IMG/VR virus record: IMGVR_UViG_3300030339_000026
Coordinates: 1 to 64,000 of that record
Source of the DNA: a virus
Length of the DNA stretch: 64,000 nt
Strand: one strand, 5' to 3'
The notes under the pieces were generated by a model. That model was not told where the DNA came from and did no database searches. It saw only the letters and a program-made list of their open reading frames with translations. This document shows positions 11,567-21,197 of this stretch, one piece after another. Numbering within the stretch: position 1 is the first letter of the stretch; each line of letters starts with the position of its first letter. Both the position numbers and the translations under genes were made by a program.

Positions 11567-12754
11567 TTATTTTTTAGGAGAAAAAGATTTTTTTACCTTT
11601 TCAGATTTATTTGCTGGACCTTGTACAGAGTAGTCAGCTCCATCATCAGGAACTTTTTTACCATTTACAATTGGCAATTTATTTTTTTTGGGTGCTGGTG
11701 CTGTAATTCCAGTTTGTCCTTTTTTAATTCTTGCTGGAGCTTTTGCAGATCCATCAGGATTTGTTGGCACAGTACTTGAATTAGCTCCACTTTGAGAATT
11801 CATTTTTGGTAATTTACTAGTTGCAGAAGCAGCAGTATTAATAGATGCTTTAACTTTACCACCAACTTGTTTCTTAGCTAATTTTTTTCCACATTTAGCG
11901 GTTTCTATTTCAACAGATTTATTTTCTGTTGTAATTCTTTTAGGAGCTTTAGAACCATTCTTAGCAACTATTGCTGATTTAGGACTTAGATCTCCACCAT
12001 TTTGGCATTTCATTTTACCACCTTTTTTAAATGAATCTAATATACTTTGAATAGATCCTAAATTTTCTTTCATGTTGTTTGATTTTTTATTGTTTATTAT
12101 TCCACCATTTTGTTTTTTAGGAAATCCATTAGCATCAAAGCCAGATTTTCCTTTATTTTTTTGACGAGTTAAAGCAGAAGCAGTTGCATCAAATTTTTTA
12201 TCATATTGATTTTTTAAATCTCCAGAACTTGTATAACTATCCATTGATAAATGTGCTAAATTTTCAGATAATTCATCTGTACTATCTTTAGTTGCAATAG
12301 CAGGACGTGATTTAATTCTTTCTTTATTTTTTGCTATAGTTGTTGCATCATTTTTTAATGGTATAACATTTCCACCTTTTTGATGTTTAATTTTACCTCC
12401 ACATTTACAAGCACATTTAGATGACATTTTACCACCTTCTTCTTTAACAGTAACCATATTACAACCACATCCACATTTCATAGATTTTAGTTTTTTAATT
12501 TTGGCTCCTTTTGCAGCATATTGCGCTTGATTTTCTTGAGGTTGTTCTTGAGAGTATTGTTGATCGAGTGCATCTCAATCTTCATCTGCAAGTTGTCCAG
12601 CAGCCTGGCTAATCTGATCTATATCTTCTGGACTATCCTGTATTACAGTTTGTCATTCATCAGAAGATAAATTTCCGTATTTCTCTGGATTTATTTGTTT
12701 AGAATAAGTGTAAGCGAAATACGGAAATAATTCTTGTTTCTTTTCGTCGGTCAT
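11567..12754 (-). CDS. Cys/Gly-rich repeat protein with K-x-Q-x-GG motifs, TGA=Trp
   Basis: 395 aa starting MTDEKKQELFPYFAYTY. The acidic N-terminus carries two TGA-Trp (SDEWQTV and DEDWDAL). After residue 90 it is basic and low-complexity, with recurring short motifs: CGCGCNMVTV, CACKCGGKIKHQKGGN, KKQNGGI, KCQNGGD, KKQVGGK. These K-Q-GG/CGGK repeats occur in other Bacteroides-phage virion proteins. It may be a scaffold, internal or ejected protein; metal binding by the cysteine cluster at 12400-12480 is possible. Ends 5 nt from the next gene. Confidence 0.72.
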
Positions 12755-12770
12755 TTTAATTGTTTAGTGA

Positions 12771-13367
12771 TTATAATTTAATGTAATTTAGAAAATTAGG
12801 ATTAACTAATCTTCTTTGAAGAGTGTTATATTTTATTCCTAATAACTCTGATGCTTCTTTTAAAGAATCATAGTTAATTCCATCTATATTTATTTTAGTA
12901 GTATGTCCTTGTTTAGTTCTATTTTTTGCAGATTCTGATAATTTTTGTTTATGTTCATCTGTTAAAGTTTTACCTTTTTGAGAATTTTTTATATTTTCAC
13001 AATGTTCTTTAGATTTTTTAATACCTATTGTAGAATTACTAATTTTAAGTTTAGTTTCAATAGAATGATTAAAACCTAATGTACTTCCTGCAATTTTTAA
13101 AATATTATATTCAGGATTCATTGTATTAATATAATATTGTTCTCTATCTAATAGAATTTCTTTCATACATTCACATTCTTCAATAATAGTAAATATAAAA
13201 GATTCTTTTCCATATTTATTATATGAATTTTGAAGATGTTGATTTATATGTTTATTATGTTTTAATTTAGAAAAATGCATACATTTTCTATACTCTAAAT
13301 TATTAGAACTTCCAATATAACATTTATTGTTATTTATATTTCTAATTAAATATATTCCAGATCTCAT
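12771..13367 (-). CDS. GIY-YIG homing endonuclease
   Basis: 198 aa, MRSGIYLIRNINNNKCYIGSS: GIY..CYIGSS core, then REQYYINTMNPEYNIL and three NUMOD3-like repeats (IETKLKISNS, KEHCENIKNSQKGK, DEHKQKLSES), and a C-terminal NUMOD1-type DYDSLKEASELLG-like helix. No Trp and no TGA. Its ATG shares bases with the TAA of the upstream YodC-like gene, so it was inserted precisely at a gene boundary. A second, divergent GIY-YIG copy relative to the one at 10150. Confidence 0.9.
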   Translation of the reverse strand: MRSGIYLIRNINNNKCYIGSSNNLEYRKCMHFSKLKHNKHINQHLQNSYNKYGKESFIFTIIEECECMKEILLDREQYYINTMNPEYNILKIAGSTLGFNHSIETKLKISNSTIGIKKSKEHCENIKNSQKGKTLTDEHKQKLSESAKNRTKQGHTTKINIDGINYDSLKEASELLGIKYNTLQRRLVNPNFLNYIKL

Positions 13368-13642
13368 TATTGTATTTTCAAAAGATCTTTAGTATTAAAA
13401 GTATCTTTTACAATCTCCCCAGTTGTTGTGAATCACATACATTGAATTCCTTGGAAGAAATCATTCTTTACATCAGAAGTTCTAATAGTTTTAGTAACTT
13501 TTTTTACCACAATCATAGTGGGTTTATTTGGTACATCTTGTCTAAGACTTACTACATCTCCAGGTAGGAAAAACTGCTTATCGTTGTTTCGTTGTTCATT
13601 AATCATAGTGTTTCTTTTTGCATTATTACAAATTGTAATCAT
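13367..13642 (-). CDS. YodC-like (DUF2158) small protein, TGA=Trp
   Basis: 91 aa from 13642 (an alternative start MINEQRNND lies at 13606). The pattern GDVVSLRQD, then TMIVVKKVT, then GIQCMWFTTTGE and a closing FNTKDLL matches the YodC family layout (GDVV.LKSGG, MTV, C.WF, F....L). The family's conserved Trp is encoded here by TGA at 13433; with the standard code the protein would lose the WF motif and its C-terminus. Function of the family is unknown. It lies just downstream of the chaperonin genes. Confidence 0.75.
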
Positions 13643-13667
13643 TCATTATTATACATAATTGTATAGT

Positions 13668-14024
13668 TTAATTGTTTTTAAATCTTTCTTTTAACCCTTC
13701 ATTTATAATACACATAACACCAGGTTCGTGTGTTAGTATAAAACCCCTTCCCATAAAAGGAATTGGTGTAGTTGTATGCGCATTATAAAATACATCATCT
13801 CCAACTTTTACTTGTTTACAATCTTTTCCAACTTCTAAAACTATTCCACATTTAATATGTGATGTTAGTTGTTCAACTTCTCCACTATCAGGATTTTGAA
13901 ACTCTCCATTAGTTAATTGTAGTCCACCAGCAGATACTACTTGCAAATAAGGATTAACAGCATAAGGCTGTACAAATATATTTAATCCAAGGGGCATAAT
14001 TTCTTTTTCCATAATCATTGTCAT
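13668..14024 (-). CDS. groES: GroES-like co-chaperonin
   Basis: 118 aa. Recognised by the GroES beta-barrel pattern: MPLGLNIFVQPY at the start, CGIVLEVGKDCKQVKVGDDVFYN in the second half, and by its place 3 nt after the GroEL gene. Longer and divergent from the usual 95-100 aa; the segment LQLTNGEFQNPDSGEVEQL would correspond to the mobile loop that contacts GroEL. Start could be MTMIMEKE (14024) or MEKEIMPLG (14012). Likely caps the phage GroEL to fold virion proteins, as T4 gp31 does with host GroEL. Confidence 0.8.
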   Translation of the reverse strand: MTMIMEKEIMPLGLNIFVQPYAVNPYLQVVSAGGLQLTNGEFQNPDSGEVEQLTSHIKCGIVLEVGKDCKQVKVGDDVFYNAHTTTPIPFMGRGFILTHEPGVMCIINEGLKERFKNN

Positions 14025-14027
14025 TTT

Positions 14028-15476
14028 TTAATTTATATTTAATATTGTGCATCCATTAGTTAAGATCAGTGATGCTACTGATACTGCATTTTCTAAAGCT
14101 ATCTTTGTTACTAGGAAAGGATCTACGATTCCCATTTCATACATGTCTCCAATTTGTCTAGTCTTATAGTCTTTACCTTCCCAGAAATTGAAAATATCTA
14201 TACCATCTGCTTTATTCTCAGATAGTATTAAATTAGGCATTACCAATACTTTACTTAAATATTTTAAGTCTAAAAGTTTAGCAGCTCTAAGTAATGAGAA
14301 ACCTCCACCAGGTAATATACCATCTGTCATAGCAGCTCTAACCGCACAAATAGCATCTTCTAATCTATCTTTCTTTTCTTGTATTTCAACTTGAGAATAT
14401 CCACCAACAAATATAGTAGCTATACCACCAATATAATTAGCTAATCTCTTTCTTTGAAACGTCATTTCAAACTCAGTTGTACTACAACTAAGTGTATTTT
14501 TTACTTCTAATATTTTAGCATCAATAACCGATTGGTTAGATTCACATCCTATTAGATATGTAGTATCTTTTGATACTATAATTTTTTCACAAACTGAAGT
14601 AGAAGCAATACATTCGATATCATCAAGTAAAGTTTCTCTATAGATACCATGTCCGGGTGAACTAATAAAACAAGACTTTAGATTTCCTGTATTATTATTA
14701 TGTACTAGAGTTCTTAGTATTGTGGATTCCATTTTTGGAGCAATAATAAGAAGTGCTTTCTTTTCTCTCATAGCTCTACTACATACTTCGTCAATATCTT
14801 TAATCTCAGTTAAAGGTATTCTAAAAACTGCAATTAATACATTTTCTAGTTCACATGTACTCTTAGTTGTATTAACAAAGTATGGTGAGTTATATCCTGA
14901 TTCAATTTTAACTCCTTGTGAAAACACAACTGAATTATGTGTATCTTGTGAATCTTCTATAGTTACTACTCCATCTTTTGTAACTTTAAAATAAGTTTCA
15001 GCTACAAGTTTACCAAGTTCAATATCATTATTTGTAGATACTGTGGCAACTTTAATTAAGTCTTCTACACTTGTGATTGTTCTTTTATTCTTTTCCAAAT
15101 ATTCTATAACTTGTTTGAGTTCTTTATCTAACTCTCTACTTATAGCAATTGGATTTTCAGTCTTATCTTTTAAAGTATTAACTAAAGTTTGAGCAAGAAT
15201 AGTTGCAGTGGTTGTACCATCTCCAACATCAGTTGCTGTTTTAGTTGCAATACCTTTTATAAGTTCAATACCTGTACTAATAAATGGATCATCATCGTTT
15301 ACATATTTTGCAACGGTTGCTCCATCCTTTGTTATATACACTCCTGAGAGTCCTTTGATTATAACATTTTTTCCATTAGGTCCGAATGTTGTTGACACAG
15401 CATCGCCTATTAAATTCACTCCTTCAATTAAGATGTCTTTTGCATCTCCATTAAATAAAACATTTTTCATTATCAT
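14028..15476 (-). CDS. groEL: GroEL chaperonin (phage-encoded)
   Basis: 482 aa, shorter than the usual 545. Clear chaperonin motifs: TTFGPNGKNVIIKGL near the N-terminus, the ATP-site loop DVGDGTTTATILAQTL with its catalytic Asp, VTKDGVVTIEDSQDT, and EDAICAVRAAMTDGILPGGGF, which is the C-terminal equatorial signature. The GGM tail is missing and the apical domain is reduced. Trp is TGG only. Paired with GroES. ATP-driven folding cage, probably for capsid or tail proteins of this large phage. Confidence 0.96.
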   Translation of the reverse strand: MIMKNVLFNGDAKDILIEGVNLIGDAVSTTFGPNGKNVIIKGLSGVYITKDGATVAKYVNDDDPFISTGIELIKGIATKTATDVGDGTTTATILAQTLVNTLKDKTENPIAISRELDKELKQVIEYLEKNKRTITSVEDLIKVATVSTNNDIELGKLVAETYFKVTKDGVVTIEDSQDTHNSVVFSQGVKIESGYNSPYFVNTTKSTCELENVLIAVFRIPLTEIKDIDEVCSRAMREKKALLIIAPKMESTILRTLVHNNNTGNLKSCFISSPGHGIYRETLLDDIECIASTSVCEKIIVSKDTTYLIGCESNQSVIDAKILEVKNTLSCSTTEFEMTFQRKRLANYIGGIATIFVGGYSQVEIQEKKDRLEDAICAVRAAMTDGILPGGGFSLLRAAKLLDLKYLSKVLVMPNLILSENKADGIDIFNFWEGKDYKTRQIGDMYEMGIVDPFLVTKIALENAVSVASLILTNGCTILNIN

Positions 15477-15489
15477 TACATTTTCATTG

Positions 15490-15765
15490 TTATCATTTGC
15501 CTAAAGGGCAGTGTGCATCTGGTACTCGTGTCTTGGATCTAAGGATACATCCGCATCCATTCTTAAATCCTGGTTTATCTGTTGTAGAAACTTCATTTGT
15601 TTCCGGATTTACATATAATTCAGAATTACATGTTTCTCCAAACAAACTATCATTATATAACAATTTACATTGTTTACAATGAATCATTCGTTTGGTGTGT
15701 GTTTCTGCTTCTTTATTCATTAGTTCATTGAAGAACCCTTGTGCTACTTTATTGATAATAGACAT
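15490..15765 (-). CDS. Zinc-ribbon-like small protein, TGA=Trp at C-terminus
   Basis: 91 aa. Cysteine pairs IHCKQCKLLY and GETCNSELY, then GFKNGCGCILRSKTR and the ending CPLGKW, where W is TGA at 15493 followed directly by the real TAA stop. The CxxC...C...CGC...C...CPLGKW layout is common in small proteins of Bacteroides and their phages. Probable metal-binding protein, function unknown. Overlaps the start of the signal-peptide protein downstream by 22 nt. Confidence 0.8.
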
Positions 15766-16196
15766 AATATAAATCCTATTGCACTACTAATACCCATAAA
15801 TAATGGAGTTCTTGCAGCTTGTTTTTTATATTTAGTTTTTAAGACTTCTTGAGATTTTCCCCATTTGTCTGCTTTATTAAACTCTGTAACAGTATAACCT
15901 ATAATAGAATCTTTTTCTATTACTATATTTTTAAAGTTATCTAATTTTTTATTTTTTTCAATAATTATAGAATCCTTTATTTTAGATTGTTGTATTTCGA
16001 TGTTATATAACTCTCGAGTTTCTTCCAATCCAGTAACATATAATCTAACGTTAGTCAAATCAGTTTTTGTGTAATTGTAAGTAATAATAGTATCAGGATT
16101 ACTTTTTCATACTGTTCACTTTGGTGACGATTGAGTCCATCCAACGAGCGTGCTCATAAGCAGAAGCACTGTTAATACTTTTAATTTTCTTATCAT
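15744..16196 (-). CDS. Secreted/membrane coiled protein, possible spanin partner, TGA=Trp
   Basis: 150 aa from MIRKLKVLTVLLLMSTLVGW, a good signal peptide. Two TGA-Trp follow (PKWTVWKSN). The middle is coiled-coil-like (residues 55-95), and a hydrophobic span lies at the C-terminus (LFMGISSAIGFILCLLSI), ending in TAG. It overlaps the preceding membrane gene by 98 nt in another frame. The nested pair (N-terminal-anchor gene plus overlapping signal-peptide gene) recalls Rz/Rz1 spanins, but there is no lipobox cysteine, so this is only a suggestion. Confidence 0.68.
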
Positions 16197-16470
16197 AGTA
16201 CATTAATATTATTGGTTTTATATCTCCAAGAGAATCATTCTTTTTCTCTAGTACTCATATAGTGCTATCTGCTTTTCTGTTCAATAATTCATATGCTTTT
16301 ATTTTCTTATTACAACTGTCAACCTTTAATTGTTCAATCTTATAATTATTATCTAAGACTTTGTATTTGTCGTTCTGTATTGAGAATGCTATACACACCA
16401 ATAGGAATACAAAAATTCCGACGGCTATTTTAAAATACAATTTTTTCTCTGGATTTTTTAAATTCTTCAT
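16099..16470 (-). CDS. Type II membrane coiled protein, possible i-spanin, TGA=Trp
   Basis: 123 aa from MKNLKNPEKK (an upstream ATG at 16512 would overlap the nuclease gene more). One N-terminal membrane span (FKIAVGIFVFLLVCIAFSI), then a charged periplasmic coiled coil. TGA at 16255 encodes Trp in DSTIWVLEKK; ends MKK-TAA. Topology (short inside, one span, long coil outside) resembles an i-spanin; the next gene overlaps its 3' end. Function inferred from topology and overlap only. Confidence 0.68.
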
Positions 16471-17356
16471 TTTTAATTTGGGTTTTATAATATCCAAGCA
16501 TTCTTTCCACATCTGCTTTTAAATAATCGCACTCATAGTTTTTTACATTACCGTCGTGATCAATGTGAATAAGTAAGAGCATCTTTATATTAAAAAGAGG
16601 ATTAGCTTTTTGAATCATCCAAGCATATAAACTTAATTGCATAGAATAATGCATGAAGTTACAATCATCAAGGTTGTTTAAAGGATATTTCATTTTAGAT
16701 GATCTCTTTAATTTACGGTCGAAATAAGATTTAGTATCCATCTTCTTTCCAGTCTTATAATCTAAAATGTAGACATCATATCCGTCTACTATTATTAAAT
16801 CTGCTTGACCTGCAATTCTAAGTTCCCCATCATCGGATACTCTACTTAAAAGTAATTCTGGATAAACACCTTGTTCTCCAGGTTTTAGATTGTTAGTAAT
16901 GTCTGTTTTAAACGAACCTCCCAAATTTAAATATTGTAACTCAGCAGTCTTTCCATCTAAGTGTCCATCTTCCATTTGCTTATGGATTGCTGTACCTCTT
17001 ATACAAGACTCATCTCGTTTTCTATCCCATTCTTTTAGAATTTCGGCTTTTCTTTCTTCAAACGTTTCCTTAGTTATACCAAAGGATTCGTAGTGTTCAT
17101 CTTTAAAATTTTTTCTATCTAAAAGAGTTGGTTTAATTGTTTTAAATTCATCTTCTGTTATGAGTGATTCTAATGTTTTATAAGCACTCCAGAAGATTGG
17201 ATCGAATGTTCCAAATTTATGGATTAGTGTAGTTGCTGATATACACGCTTGATTGGTTTTCTTTGTCCAATATTTGTGGAGCTCGTCATTATACATTACG
17301 CAGCTATCTTCCTTATCTACTTTCAATTCATTAAATTTTACATTCGCATTATCCAT
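16430..17356 (-). CDS. PD-(D/E)XK exonuclease (RecB/Cas4-like)
   Basis: 308 aa. Motifs in order: RGTAIHKQMED (His of the nuclease), RIAGQADLIIVD (motif II Asp), YILDYKTGKK (motif III D-x-K), and NFMHYSMQLSLYAWM (QxxxY-type helix). This is the RecB-family nuclease set used by phage recombination exonucleases. Many Trp residues, all TGG. First gene upstream of the late block and 4 nt from the preceding gene. Probable 5'-3' exonuclease in DNA repair or recombination. Confidence 0.88.
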   Translation of the reverse strand: MDNANVKFNELKVDKEDSCVMYNDELHKYWTKKTNQACISATTLIHKFGTFDPIFWSAYKTLESLITEDEFKTIKPTLLDRKNFKDEHYESFGITKETFEERKAEILKEWDRKRDESCIRGTAIHKQMEDGHLDGKTAELQYLNLGGSFKTDITNNLKPGEQGVYPELLLSRVSDDGELRIAGQADLIIVDGYDVYILDYKTGKKMDTKSYFDRKLKRSSKMKYPLNNLDDCNFMHYSMQLSLYAWMIQKANPLFNIKMLLLIHIDHDGNVKNYECDYLKADVERMLGYYKTQIKNEEFKKSREKIVF

Positions 17357-17360
17357 ATTC

Positions 17361-17819
17361 TTATTCCTGTTTTGTACCGCTTTGATTAAATTTTTTCATA
17401 GCGGAGTTTCTTTTTCTCTCTAATCTTTTTGCTAGGATCTTATTATATTCTATTTTAGTAGGACATAAATCACCTAAACATTTATCTCTATCTTGATTCT
17501 TTACAATTTCTTCAAGTTCACAAATACGTTTTTCAGTTTGAGTTTTATAAACTTCATATTGGCTTACAATAGTCATTCACTTTTTTTCCATTTCGGCGTA
17601 ACGTTCAGTCCATCTCTTATCATTTTTTTCGTATTGATCTGATAAGTTTTGATTAATTTCTTTAAGTAATTTAACCTCATCGAACTTAGTCTCGATTTCT
17701 ATTTTCTCTGTTTCTTTTTCAAGCTTTTCTGTTTCAGCTTGATTTTTACCCTTTCCTAAAAGGAAAGTAAATGCTGATACTGCAATTGTTACTGCACCGC
17801 CTACTAGTAATTCTGTCAT
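17361..17819 (-). CDS. Membrane-anchored coiled-coil protein, TGA=Trp
   Basis: 152 aa when TGA at 17577 is Trp (MEKKWMTIVSQ); otherwise it would split into 80 and 71 aa pieces abutting without a gap, which argues for one gene. N-terminal span (LVGGAVTIAVSAFTFLLG) followed by about 100 residues of charged coiled coil. Directly downstream of a -7 box at 17905. Function unknown; could be a lysis or membrane scaffold protein. Confidence 0.72.
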
Positions 17820-17904
17820 TTTTAATCTTTATTTATGTAATAAATTGTTTGTCTTTAACTTTAATTTTTCATTTATACATATTCATATCTCCATTATATT
17901 TGTA

Positions 17905-17912
17905 CAAAGGTA
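17905..17912 (-). promoter_or_regulatory. Bacteroidota-type -7 box (TACCTTTG)
   Basis: The minus strand reads TACCTTTG, matching the Bacteroides -7 consensus TAnnTTTG, 85 nt upstream of the gene starting at 17819 and downstream of the PhoH terminator. It would drive the nuclease, chaperonin and late block. No convincing -33 element at the usual spacing. Confidence 0.5.
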
Positions 17913-18004
17913 TTAATAATTTTTGTCATAAAAATAATAACCATGTATAAATTTAAAATAAAATTGTAAGATATATCTCACAAATCACATTTTAGTATAT
18001 ACAG

Positions 18005-18030
18005 AAAAAAGGGAGCATTTACATGCTCCC
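18005..18030 (-). terminator. Rho-independent terminator after phoH
   Basis: Perfect inverted repeat GGGAGCAT...ATGCTCCC (18011-18030) followed on the minus strand by six T (18005-18010). Lies 8 nt after the phoH stop, so it ends the RNR-phoH transcript. Confidence 0.9.
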
Positions 18031-18037
18031 TTATAAC

Positions 18038-18748
18038 TTAGATTCCGTTCTCTCTTAGTTTAGATAAAATTATAGGAATGATTGGATTTCTCACACAATC
18101 CTCATCTTTAAATTCTATTGATCCAATAATATCTGAATCAGTAAATATCTCAATAACTTTCGCTAAACACGATTCGCTTTTCTTACGTCTATCTATTTGT
18201 TCACTATCTCCAAGAAGAATGTATTTTGAGTTTTCTCCAATTCTAGTCATCATTGTTTTAAAAGTATGATTATCTATGTTTTGTGCTTCATCGATTATTA
18301 CAATAGCATTATCAATTGATAAACCTCTAATAAAAGCTAGTGGTAATACTTCAATTATTTTTTTATCAAGTAAGTTCTGTGCAGATTTATCTCCGCAGAT
18401 CTTATCAATATTTCACATATAAGACATTATAAATGGTTCCATTTTCTGTTCCATTCCACCTTTAAGGAATCCTATTTCTTCTCCGGGAATAGTAGTTACT
18501 GACTTTACAAGAATAACCTTTTTATAGATTGAACCTAATAATGATAAAGCTGTTGCTAATGTTACATATGTCTTACCTGTTCCAGCAGGACCTGTAGCAA
18601 TGATAATCTCTCTATCATTTATAAGGTTAATAAACTCTTGTTGTTTCTCATTCTTTGGTTTGAAATCATTTACTAAGTTAGATTGTTTTTCGGGTAATCT
18701 GTTTTTCTCGCGTTTCTCAGTACGCTTTTCTCGTGTGCCTTTTCCCAT
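18038..18748 (-). CDS. phoH: PhoH-like ATPase, TGA=Trp
   Basis: About 236 aa from MGKGTREKRT (a start at 18820 would overlap the RNR gene). PhoH core: NEKQQEFINLINDREIIIATG, Walker A GPAGTGKT, then KGGMEQKMEPFIMSYM followed by a TGA-encoded Trp at 18413, Walker B AIVIIDEAQN, and ILLGDSEQID. The W-encoding TGA splits the gene under the standard code between its two ATPase halves. PhoH proteins are predicted RNA-linked ATPases common in large phages. Follows the RNR gene by 16 nt and shares its terminator. Confidence 0.93.
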
Positions 18749-18764
18749 AAATTGTTTGTTAAGT

Positions 18765-21029
18765 TTATAATCTAGTGATCTCACATGAACCTCCGCTACA
18801 AGCTTGGGCCGCTGTGTCACTAATGTCTTTATATGTTGGCTTGTTTAGAATCTCTCCAAAGTCAACTGGTTTAAATTGTCTATTAATTACTTCCCATTTA
18901 TGAAATAGATGTACATCTTTTAAACAATATACAGTCTTTTGTAAATCTCCTCCAAAGAAGTTGTTAGCAAATTTCTTTGCTCTAGCCAACCAATATTTCT
19001 TAAGCATTACTTGTTCTCTTGTTCCAGTAATAGGAACTGATTTATCTTTAATCATATCACAAGCAATCCAAAGATTGTCGTTAAAATAATGTAGTCCATC
19101 AACAATTAATCCAGATGCGAATAATGCACCTTTTCCATAGTCACTCATTAGTTGATCTAATGAAGATACAGATGTGAATGGAGCTTGTGTAAAATCTTTA
19201 TCTCCGTAATCAGATATAAAGGATACTGCTGTAAAGTCATGTTTGTTATTCCAAATATAATCTATAACAGCTTTTTGATCATCAACAATAACAGTATTAG
19301 ATGTATTATGATTCACATCAGGATATGCACATAGATCGCGATTAGTTCCCTCATTTACCCAATTTAATTGTACTAGTTTTATTAGTTCAAGATGTTTAAC
19401 ACCTTTTACGTCTTTCTTATATAATCCCTCAATAGGATTCTCAATAGGAACAAATACAACATAATCAGATCCAGTACTTGACCAAACACTTTCTTCTAAA
19501 AGATAAGACATATGTTTGTTCAACCATTTGGCTGTATCGTTTTCTTTGTTTAGTTGCATGATTCTAAAATACTTTTGAGAATGTTCAGGATGAATACCTG
19601 ACGCAGTTCCCAATACTACAGATGCATTACCCGATGGTTTAACACATGTCGTTCTAGCAGCTTGATTAATTCCAATCTTTTCAGCTATTGTCTTGTTTGT
19701 TTCTTTAACTAAAGATGCACCATGTTTTAAAATGTCGGTGTTAAACAACATTGGGTTATTCATCCATCCTGTAACAGATACTCCTAATAGAGCTTCTTGT
19801 CTTACAATCTTTTCAGTGGTTTCTCCAAGATAAGGAAATGATGTATAACCTGCTTGTAGTGTTCCAATGATTGCACCAGCAATACACGCAGAATAAAAAT
19901 TCTCAACTATATCACATTGTTCTGCATTAATCTCACAAAGATTACAGAATGCTACACCTAGTTTGTCTTCATTATCTCTAATAAATTCTTCTATCTTATC
20001 ATAAGATACATCATTTATTTTTGTACTAATTTTTGAATGAAGAATTGGGTGTTTAAGAATTTCGAAACAAGGATTGAACATATCAAACCATGAGTTAGCA
20101 AATGCAAAACCAATGTCAGAATATCCATCATTCATTTTAACAAGCTTTTCAAATTCTTCTTTTCCGGTTAAACTTCTAAGAAGTAACACCGAATTATTTG
20201 TTCTTCCACGTTGTGGGTTATTAGTTCTCCAGTTACCAACTTTAGCATTAATCATTTCATCATCATTTGGATCAACAATCATGTTAAGAGCAGAACGTCT
20301 AACTCCACCTGATAATACTGCGTCTGAGATGTGACATAGAATATCACATACAGCGATTGGTCTTAGTTTAGTGCCTTCTGATGTAATCCATTTATTTAAG
20401 AACTCTTCGATCTTTTCAAATGATTGTTTTAAACCATCAGGTCCTGGAGCTTTGAATCCTCCACTAATGAATGCACCTTTTTCTCTTACTTCTGAATAGT
20501 CAAATTTAATTTCGTATCCTGCATACTCTGGAAAAGGTTGTTTATCAATGAAGAATGATGACATCAATACACCAAATGCATCAGACCATCCTTCAATTGA
20601 ATCGGGAACAATAAATGTTTTAGTCCCTTTAGTTCTTTTATTTACTTGTGAAATGTTATTCACAAAAGGAATAAGTAATCCTAATCCTACACCACAACCA
20701 CTTAATGCTAAGTAAAATACTTCTTGGAATATTTTATTTCTAGCAGCATACATAGATGAACAATTATAAAGTCTTGCATTGTTACGTTCGATCTGCTCAT
20801 TTCTATACTGTAGATTTCGTTGTGAAGCTAGTACCGTTTTAGATTGCATATATTTCAATGCGTATTCTAATTCTTTACTTAGGTCTACATCTGCATAATG
20901 ATCTTTATGACCATTGATTATAGACTCACATGCTTCATTCCATGTTTCGTATCGACCTTCTTCTGGTCTCCACTTTAAGTAGTCAGAGTGAAGTTTTAAG
21001 TCACTCAAAAATTTCTTTCCTGCGTTCAT
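18765..21029 (-). CDS. nrdJ: Class II (B12-dependent) ribonucleotide reductase
   Basis: 754 aa. Resembles the monomeric adenosylcobalamin-dependent triphosphate reductase. Features: LYNCSSMYAA (first redox Cys), LALSGCGVGLGL, the radical-site motif MFNPCFEI (N-P-C-x-E), CVKPSGNASVVLGTASGIHPEHS, FISDYGDKDF, and a C-terminal CSGGSCEITRL redox pair. All Trp are TGG. Makes dNTPs independently of oxygen, useful in an anaerobic gut host that supplies B12. In an operon with phoH. Confidence 0.93.
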   Translation of the reverse strand: MNAGKKFLSDLKLHSDYLKWRPEEGRYETWNEACESIINGHKDHYADVDLSKELEYALKYMQSKTVLASQRNLQYRNEQIERNNARLYNCSSMYAARNKIFQEVFYLALSGCGVGLGLLIPFVNNISQVNKRTKGTKTFIVPDSIEGWSDAFGVLMSSFFIDKQPFPEYAGYEIKFDYSEVREKGAFISGGFKAPGPDGLKQSFEKIEEFLNKWITSEGTKLRPIAVCDILCHISDAVLSGGVRRSALNMIVDPNDDEMINAKVGNWRTNNPQRGRTNNSVLLLRSLTGKEEFEKLVKMNDGYSDIGFAFANSWFDMFNPCFEILKHPILHSKISTKINDVSYDKIEEFIRDNEDKLGVAFCNLCEINAEQCDIVENFYSACIAGAIIGTLQAGYTSFPYLGETTEKIVRQEALLGVSVTGWMNNPMLFNTDILKHGASLVKETNKTIAEKIGINQAARTTCVKPSGNASVVLGTASGIHPEHSQKYFRIMQLNKENDTAKWLNKHMSYLLEESVWSSTGSDYVVFVPIENPIEGLYKKDVKGVKHLELIKLVQLNWVNEGTNRDLCAYPDVNHNTSNTVIVDDQKAVIDYIWNNKHDFTAVSFISDYGDKDFTQAPFTSVSSLDQLMSDYGKGALFASGLIVDGLHYFNDNLWIACDMIKDKSVPITGTREQVMLKKYWLARAKKFANNFFGGDLQKTVYCLKDVHLFHKWEVINRQFKPVDFGEILNKPTYKDISDTAAQACSGGSCEITRL

Positions 21030-21089
21030 TCTTTGTTTAATTTTAATTAAGAGTTTCTGTTTGTTTCCTCTAATTGTTTATTTAATTAT

Positions 21090-21119
21090 TAAAAAAGCCC
21101 ACTACTTTTGATAATGGGC
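21090..21119 (-). terminator. Rho-independent terminator
   Basis: AGCCCA...TGGGCT stem (21095-21119) with a T-run on the minus strand (21091-21095). It ends the transcript coming from the tRNA/HNH/HTH genes to the right, just before the RNR gene. Confidence 0.85.
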
Positions 21120-21197
21120 TTGGTGCTTGGTTGATATGAGATTATCATTTAATGGATATAGAATCCCTGTTGTCATATACCTTACACTATTTCTTAG

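Noticed and set aside
14188-15504. Plus-strand frames opposite groEL
   Set aside because: Antisense shadows of a strongly recognised gene.
15744-16470. Definite Rz/Rz1 spanin pair
   Set aside because: Topology and overlap fit, but the signal-peptide protein has Trp where a lipobox Cys should be and has a C-terminal membrane span.
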